Under the pieces are notes generated by a model. That model saw nothing but the letters and a program-made list of their open reading frames with translations. It did no database searches and was not told where the DNA came from. Both the position numbers and the translations under genes were made by a program. A stretch of 64,000 nucleotides of DNA from Mycolicibacterium sp. 018/SC-01/001 (GTDB lineage Bacteria; Actinomycetota; Actinomycetes; Mycobacteriales; Mycobacteriaceae). Below, one piece after another: positions 60,037 to 64,000 of the stretch (positions are counted from its first letter, which is position 1; each line of letters opens with the position of its first letter). The stretch is taken from positions 62,001 through 126,000 of the forward strand of contig NZ_VKAA01000004.1 in the NCBI RefSeq assembly GCF_007096635.1, in the 5' to 3' direction.

Positions 60037-62694
60037 TCAGAACTTGAATCCATCCCCAAGGGTGGGGGGTTGGTACCGATTCGCCGGTGCTGCATCGGAT
60101 TGGCCGTACGCAGGGATGGAAGGGTCAGCGTTTCCGTCGCGAAGGAAGTCGATGGGGAAAGAGTCACTGAACTGTGTCGCGACGCAGATGGTGCCGACGC
60201 CGTCTTGAACCCGCTTGCGGTGGTCTTCGACTACTTTCGCGGAGCCGCGGGTCACGGCGAAGTCGCTCAGAAGGCCTCCATCAAACTCGTCGGTCCCCGG
60301 GGGTGGTGCCGGGGTGTCGATCTGAGAGAAAAACTCGCGTGCTGTGACCGGCGGACCGCCGGGCTGTTGAACCCGGTTGACGAAGCTGTCGGTCAGTTGA
60401 CCCAGGGAACCGGTCAGTTTGTGCAACGCCTCCCGCCATTTCACGTCGGCGCCGGTGGACGTCACCGCACCGGTAAATAGTGCGGTCGACCAGCGGTCTA
60501 GAGCTGATCCGCTATCACGGCCGGGTTGAGGCCACAGCGGGGAGTCGTCGGCCTTGCGTTCGCGCCCACCGGGGGCAAGCGGGACGGCGGCCGCTACCAG
60601 CTGTTCCCAGGACCCGCTCAGCCAACCCAGATTGAACAGGTCTCGCCGGAGATAGCCGACTGTAGTGTCGATCTCGCGGGCGTCGGGGGTCGCGTAGCCG
60701 ATCGCCGTGGACAAAGGAAGTCCCCAACGAATTTGCAGGAGTTGGCGGCGGCGCTGAGAATCAGGGCCGAGCGGAGCGGCGAGGAAAGCGCCCAGCGCGC
60801 GGCTCCAGGCAAGGTATTCACCATATGCCTGCGCCAGGCGATTCAGGTCGCGCAGCGCTGAGCGAAGGTTGTCTTCGTCGACCGCTCGCTTGTCGAGGAT
60901 GGTTCTTCGCCTGTGGAGGAGATGGAAGAGTTCACGCTGCGCCGTGTAATAGGCCCGGAATATCAACAGGAAGCTGATGAGATAGATGATGAGGACGATC
61001 GCTAACGCCCAGTACCACTGGGCTTTTCGTTCAACGACGAGCCATATGGCGGCGCCGGCGACGACCAGCATCAGAACGGTGGTGATCTGAACCCACCGCG
61101 CTAGCTTTTTGTTGCCGTCGTCGGGTTCTGACGGCAGGTTTGTGGGGGTGGCCAGGTCCCGCAGCAGTTGTTTGACTTCGGCGAAGGTCGTGGCGAACGC
61201 GTCGCCGATGCGCCGGCCGACGAGCACTCCGAAGCTTCCGTCGTGCTTGTCGCGCCATCCCTGTAGTGCCGTCAGGGTCTCTCGTGCGGGCAGCGCCTGG
61301 TCGGGCTTTTCCCGCTCGAGTTCACGCAGTCGATCACGTAGATCGTCGGTGCCCAGTGGGTCAGTCGCGTCGACGCTGTCAATCTGTACGCTCGCTGCGA
61401 TGATGCCTGGCACGTCTGTGAAGCGGTCCGCGGGCCCGGGCACGATGTCGGCGGACGTGACGATGATGCCCCGATTGACTCCGATCTGCACCGGCGGCAG
61501 GTCGGTGCTGCGCGCGCCGGCGTCACCCAACGTCATCGCTGCGCGCGCGTAGTCCTGCCACACCCCCGACAAGTCGACCCTGGCGTTGTGGCGAGTGGTG
61601 TCGTTGGAATCGGCGAGCGCCCCGCTGAGTTGGCCTGAAGCGGTTCCGATTTCGAGCCACCCGGCGAGCTCGCCTCGGGGAGTCCGCCCGTTGAACACCA
61701 CTTCGTAGGCGGAGTCCACACCGCCGAACACCGTGCGGTTGATCGTTCCGGCGATACCCGCCGAGACGCTGTTGACCATTGCTTGGTACCAGGCGCCCGG
61801 GGCGTTTTTGATCGCTGCCCACATGAACGATATGAATTGGGCAAGTGCTTGGCGCGCGCCGACCTGCTGGCGGGCCGCGGCTTGCTCGGGATTGCGTCGC
61901 GGACCGCGTAAGACGCCGGCGTGTTTACGCCAAAACGCGTCTGACATCGATTGAGTTGCAAGCGGAACGTCGTTCACATAGACCACAGGTGAGCGGGCGT
62001 CGCTAGGCAGCGGCAGCGTGCCGTCCTGCGACAGCAGCTGGGCTCGCAGGTCCTGTTCCGCTTCGCCGGTGTCCAACTTGCGGTAAAACGAGCGTGCCAA
62101 TCGAATCACCTCGCCCGGCACCACCGCTGCCGCATCGATGGGGGCATGGTCGAGGCGGCTCCATAACCCCATCACTCCGGCGACCACTGGGGCGGCATGG
62201 CGTCCGACCTCAGCCGTCGTGACCTGTGCTCCGAGGCGTACAGCGCCTAATCCGGGGCCGCGTCCGTCCTCGGGGGCGATGACGATGTTGTGCCACCCGT
62301 CGACTGCGACCCTCGCCGTCGGGGGAAGATGTGTTCCCGGACGGGGCAGGAGCAACCGGACCCGAACAGTACGCGCAGGCCGCAGGCTGACGCCCAGTGT
62401 CTCTGCAGTTGCCCGCTCCTGCTCCAGCGTCAGTGGGGGAATGTCACCGACGAGCGGAACCAAGACACAGACCCTAAGCAGGTCTGCTTGCTCGACGGCG
62501 ATGACCTCCTGCAGGGTCACGTCGAACATCCGGCCCTGCGACACACGCTTGAATAGCATCGGACCCGCCGACGGATTCGGGTTGACAACCCATAGGAAAG
62601 GGTCAACTAGATCGGCAGCGGACAGGTCGCATAACGCTGCCACCACGCCCTCGGCGATGCCCTCGGGGGTCAGGATTATCGTCAGCCCGGTCAT
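60037..62694 (-). CDS. Large membrane protein of the GTPase/TerD operon
   Basis: An 885-aa protein. Residues 1-530 are soluble: LTIILTPEGIAEGVVAALCDLSA, then MWAAIKNAPGAWYQAMVNSVSAGIAGTINRTVFGG. Two membrane helices lie at about 535-580 (VLMLVVAGAAIWLVV and WALAIVLIIYLISFLLIF). The C-terminal 300 residues are soluble helices. No known motif is recognised. It starts with a one-base overlap with the tubulin-like gene stop (TGATG), so they are coupled. It may tether the complex to the membrane. Confidence 0.75.
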   Translation of the reverse strand: MTGLTIILTPEGIAEGVVAALCDLSAADLVDPFLWVVNPNPSAGPMLFKRVSQGRMFDVTLQEVIAVEQADLLRVCVLVPLVGDIPPLTLEQERATAETLGVSLRPARTVRVRLLLPRPGTHLPPTARVAVDGWHNIVIAPEDGRGPGLGAVRLGAQVTTAEVGRHAAPVVAGVMGLWSRLDHAPIDAAAVVPGEVIRLARSFYRKLDTGEAEQDLRAQLLSQDGTLPLPSDARSPVVYVNDVPLATQSMSDAFWRKHAGVLRGPRRNPEQAAARQQVGARQALAQFISFMWAAIKNAPGAWYQAMVNSVSAGIAGTINRTVFGGVDSAYEVVFNGRTPRGELAGWLEIGTASGQLSGALADSNDTTRHNARVDLSGVWQDYARAAMTLGDAGARSTDLPPVQIGVNRGIIVTSADIVPGPADRFTDVPGIIAASVQIDSVDATDPLGTDDLRDRLRELEREKPDQALPARETLTALQGWRDKHDGSFGVLVGRRIGDAFATTFAEVKQLLRDLATPTNLPSEPDDGNKKLARWVQITTVLMLVVAGAAIWLVVERKAQWYWALAIVLIIYLISFLLIFRAYYTAQRELFHLLHRRRTILDKRAVDEDNLRSALRDLNRLAQAYGEYLAWSRALGAFLAAPLGPDSQRRRQLLQIRWGLPLSTAIGYATPDAREIDTTVGYLRRDLFNLGWLSGSWEQLVAAAVPLAPGGRERKADDSPLWPQPGRDSGSALDRWSTALFTGAVTSTGADVKWREALHKLTGSLGQLTDSFVNRVQQPGGPPVTAREFFSQIDTPAPPPGTDEFDGGLLSDFAVTRGSAKVVEDHRKRVQDGVGTICVATQFSDSFPIDFLRDGNADPSIPAYGQSDAAPANRYQPPTLGDGFKF

Positions 62695-64000
62695 CAGAAC
62701 ATTCCCTTGGGCGCCTTGGGAATTTCTATGTTCTGGACAGCGGCCGGTCCTGTCGGCGGCGGTCCGCCCGTCGGGGGCTGGGCGCCAGACGGGGCGCTGA
62801 GGTCAACGCTGCTCGCCGCTTCTACCGCCGCGGGAAGCAGCCCTAATAGCTGTCCGGTGGCCCAGAATACGTCGGGGGCGATGTCGTGGAACATTGGCGT
62901 CTTTGAGGCCTGCTGGCGGTTGACGATTTGGGAGAAGGCTCCTCCCCCCCGAGCGCCAGGCTGCCTGCCCGGCAGCTGTCCCTGGCCCGGCTTCATGAAG
63001 TGGACGCCGGCGAAGTCGCCAAACTCTTGCAAATATTCCTTGACCTTGTTGGCGCGGCCGTCGATGCCGCCTGATTCCGGTCCTGTGCCCTCGACTACCG
63101 AGGAGATTCCGGTGACGGTCACCCCGGTGCTCAGGAACCGGCCCAGATGCTCGACCGCGGCGAGTTCGAGTAGACCATAGTCCGCCTCTTGCGGACCTTC
63201 TGCTGTGCTGTCGTAAATTTTGCGGAGCGCTACGTAGGGCTGCATTGATGACATCACTGGTGGCTGGTGGCAATTGGCGATAGCGATCAGCGATGACTCA
63301 AGAATCGACGGCAACCAGTCGTAGGCTTCGGCGAATTTGCTGGGCGGCGTCAGCAGCGGGTTAGGAAACGGGACCCAGCAGGTCGCCGCAGCGTCCCACA
63401 CATAGGCCGGATCGGTATACGGCTTGGAGGGAAGCTGTATGAAGCCGATGATGCGGCCGATGATCCACCCGGCCACGCAGGCGCGGCGCTCGTCCTGGTG
63501 CATGGGTAGCGCCGCGGGTAGCGGTCGTGATCGGCGCCATCTCCAGAAGGCATTGCGCTGCGAGGGCAGCGCCGATGCCCACTCCTGCGACGCACCCGGG
63601 ATGACCGCGGTATAGGCCAACGGCGAGTAATTCGGGTAGGCCCCGAAGACATCGATCCGTTTGATGGTGTGTTCGTCTACCAATGCCCCTTCGAGTGCAG
63701 TCTTGCTGGCCTCATCGACGCGAGGTTGGTTGCCCAGCGTCGCCTTCAACCCGTCGACGACCGGATGGTTCGCGAATGGGACCGCCGAGAATTTGTATTG
63801 ATACTCCATCTGTTTGACTTTGGGATGGAGCTGCTGCATGACCGTTTCGTTGACGCTAGCCAGGGGCCGCGCGAGGTCGAGCGTCTCGCCGAACTTGATC
63901 GCGATATCGCGGTGACGGTCGGCGAGTTCCGACTCTCTGCTGCTGTCGGTGCCATAAACGAACTCTCGCAGCGATACCGAGCTGAACCGCTCGAATGAGT
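62694..64000 (-). CDS. Tubulin-like (Tubulin_2) protein, partial at window edge
   Basis: The open frame runs to the window edge, so the 5' end is missing; an internal Met at 63839 is not the true start, since the upstream codons (LREFVYGTDSS, RDIAIKFGETLDL) continue in frame. The visible 435 residues have IPGASQEWASALPSQRNAFWRWRRSRPLPAALPMHQDERRA in parts, then VAGWIIGRIIGFI, which match the C-terminal region of tubulin-like (Tubulin_2) proteins as I remember them. The GTP-binding part would be outside the window. A Gly/Pro/Gln-rich tail ends the protein. It is the first visible gene of the operon. Confidence 0.6.
   Translation of the reverse strand, partial: SFERFSSVSLREFVYGTDSSRESELADRHRDIAIKFGETLDLARPLASVNETVMQQLHPKVKQMEYQYKFSAVPFANHPVVDGLKATLGNQPRVDEASKTALEGALVDEHTIKRIDVFGAYPNYSPLAYTAVIPGASQEWASALPSQRNAFWRWRRSRPLPAALPMHQDERRACVAGWIIGRIIGFIQLPSKPYTDPAYVWDAAATCWVPFPNPLLTPPSKFAEAYDWLPSILESSLIAIANCHQPPVMSSMQPYVALRKIYDSTAEGPQEADYGLLELAAVEHLGRFLSTGVTVTGISSVVEGTGPESGGIDGRANKVKEYLQEFGDFAGVHFMKPGQGQLPGRQPGARGGGAFSQIVNRQQASKTPMFHDIAPDVFWATGQLLGLLPAAVEAASSVDLSAPSGAQPPTGGPPPTGPAAVQNIEIPKAPKGMF

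Noticed and set aside
1..64000. CRISPR arrays, insertion sequences, integrases, rRNA or tRNA genes
   Set aside because: No spaced direct repeats, DDE or recombinase motifs, or RNA structures were found by reading; weak or degenerate elements could be missed.

Overview
The window is high-GC actinobacterial DNA and almost certainly comes from a fast-growing mycobacterium (Mycolicibacterium type). The evidence is GC-rich codon use, many GTG and TTG starts, several TetR regulators, a secreted PE-PPE-domain hydrolase, paired WXG100 (ESX-type) proteins with a WXG100_2/CpnT-like toxin, and many small lipoproteins with mycobacterial lipoboxes. No rRNA, tRNA, integrase, transposase or CRISPR array was found.

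Layout. 0-4.2 kb: core-like metabolic and regulatory genes (NAD(P)-binding oxidoreductase, TetR, SnoaL-like protein, alpha/beta hydrolase, epimerase, DUF1345 membrane protein). 4.3-9.8 kb: a three-gene Wadjet/MksBEF-type SMC operon (jetA-jetB-jetC) with no adjacent jetD nuclease. 9.7-17.6 kb: amino-acid racemase, TetR-TetR-MFS operon, a further TetR divergent from a small membrane protein across a doubled operator, an MscS channel, and a PE-PPE-domain protein. 17.8-24.7 kb: a type VII polymorphic-toxin locus with two WXG100 proteins, an 825-aa toxin, and nine small genes that look like an immunity array. Three of the nine are tandem paralogues, and a toxin-tip remnant sits between two of them. 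24.8-29 kb: defence-flavoured genes (basic regulator-like protein, HNH endonuclease, second immunity-like paralogue, NERD-helicase). 29.2-35.5 kb: zinc-binding protein, NrtR-like Nudix regulator facing an ADP-ribosylglycohydrolase-phosphatase fusion across a perfect palindrome, PPP-type phosphoesterase, frameshifted EEP nuclease/phosphatase, and a small HTH-like protein with a vWA protein. 35.5-50.1 kb: a low-density accessory stretch of small lipoproteins or secreted proteins, a LuxR response regulator and an unusual double-module histidine kinase, an M23 peptidase and gene remnants, separated by several long gaps with no recognisable genes.

50.5-64 kb: one tightly packed minus-strand operon of nine genes running off the window edge. 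In transcription order it encodes a tubulin-like protein (partial), an 885-aa membrane protein, an 813-aa beta-rich protein, a GAP1-like GTPase-associated protein, a vWA protein, a zinc-ribbon TRAFAC-type GTPase, a membrane-anchored DUF1524 nuclease, a TerD protein and an NPF-motif membrane protein. It reads as a composite NTPase-centred conflict or stress system with a nuclease as candidate effector, and is the strongest candidate here for an under-described system.

How genes work together: jetABC should form a plasmid-restricting condensin. The WXG100 pair should escort the 825-aa toxin through an ESX system while the downstream small genes neutralise it and related toxins. The NrtR-like protein probably senses an NAD-derived metabolite to control the ADP-ribosylglycohydrolase. 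Family names come from motif recognition without database searches, so labels in the last operon and the immunity array are provisional.
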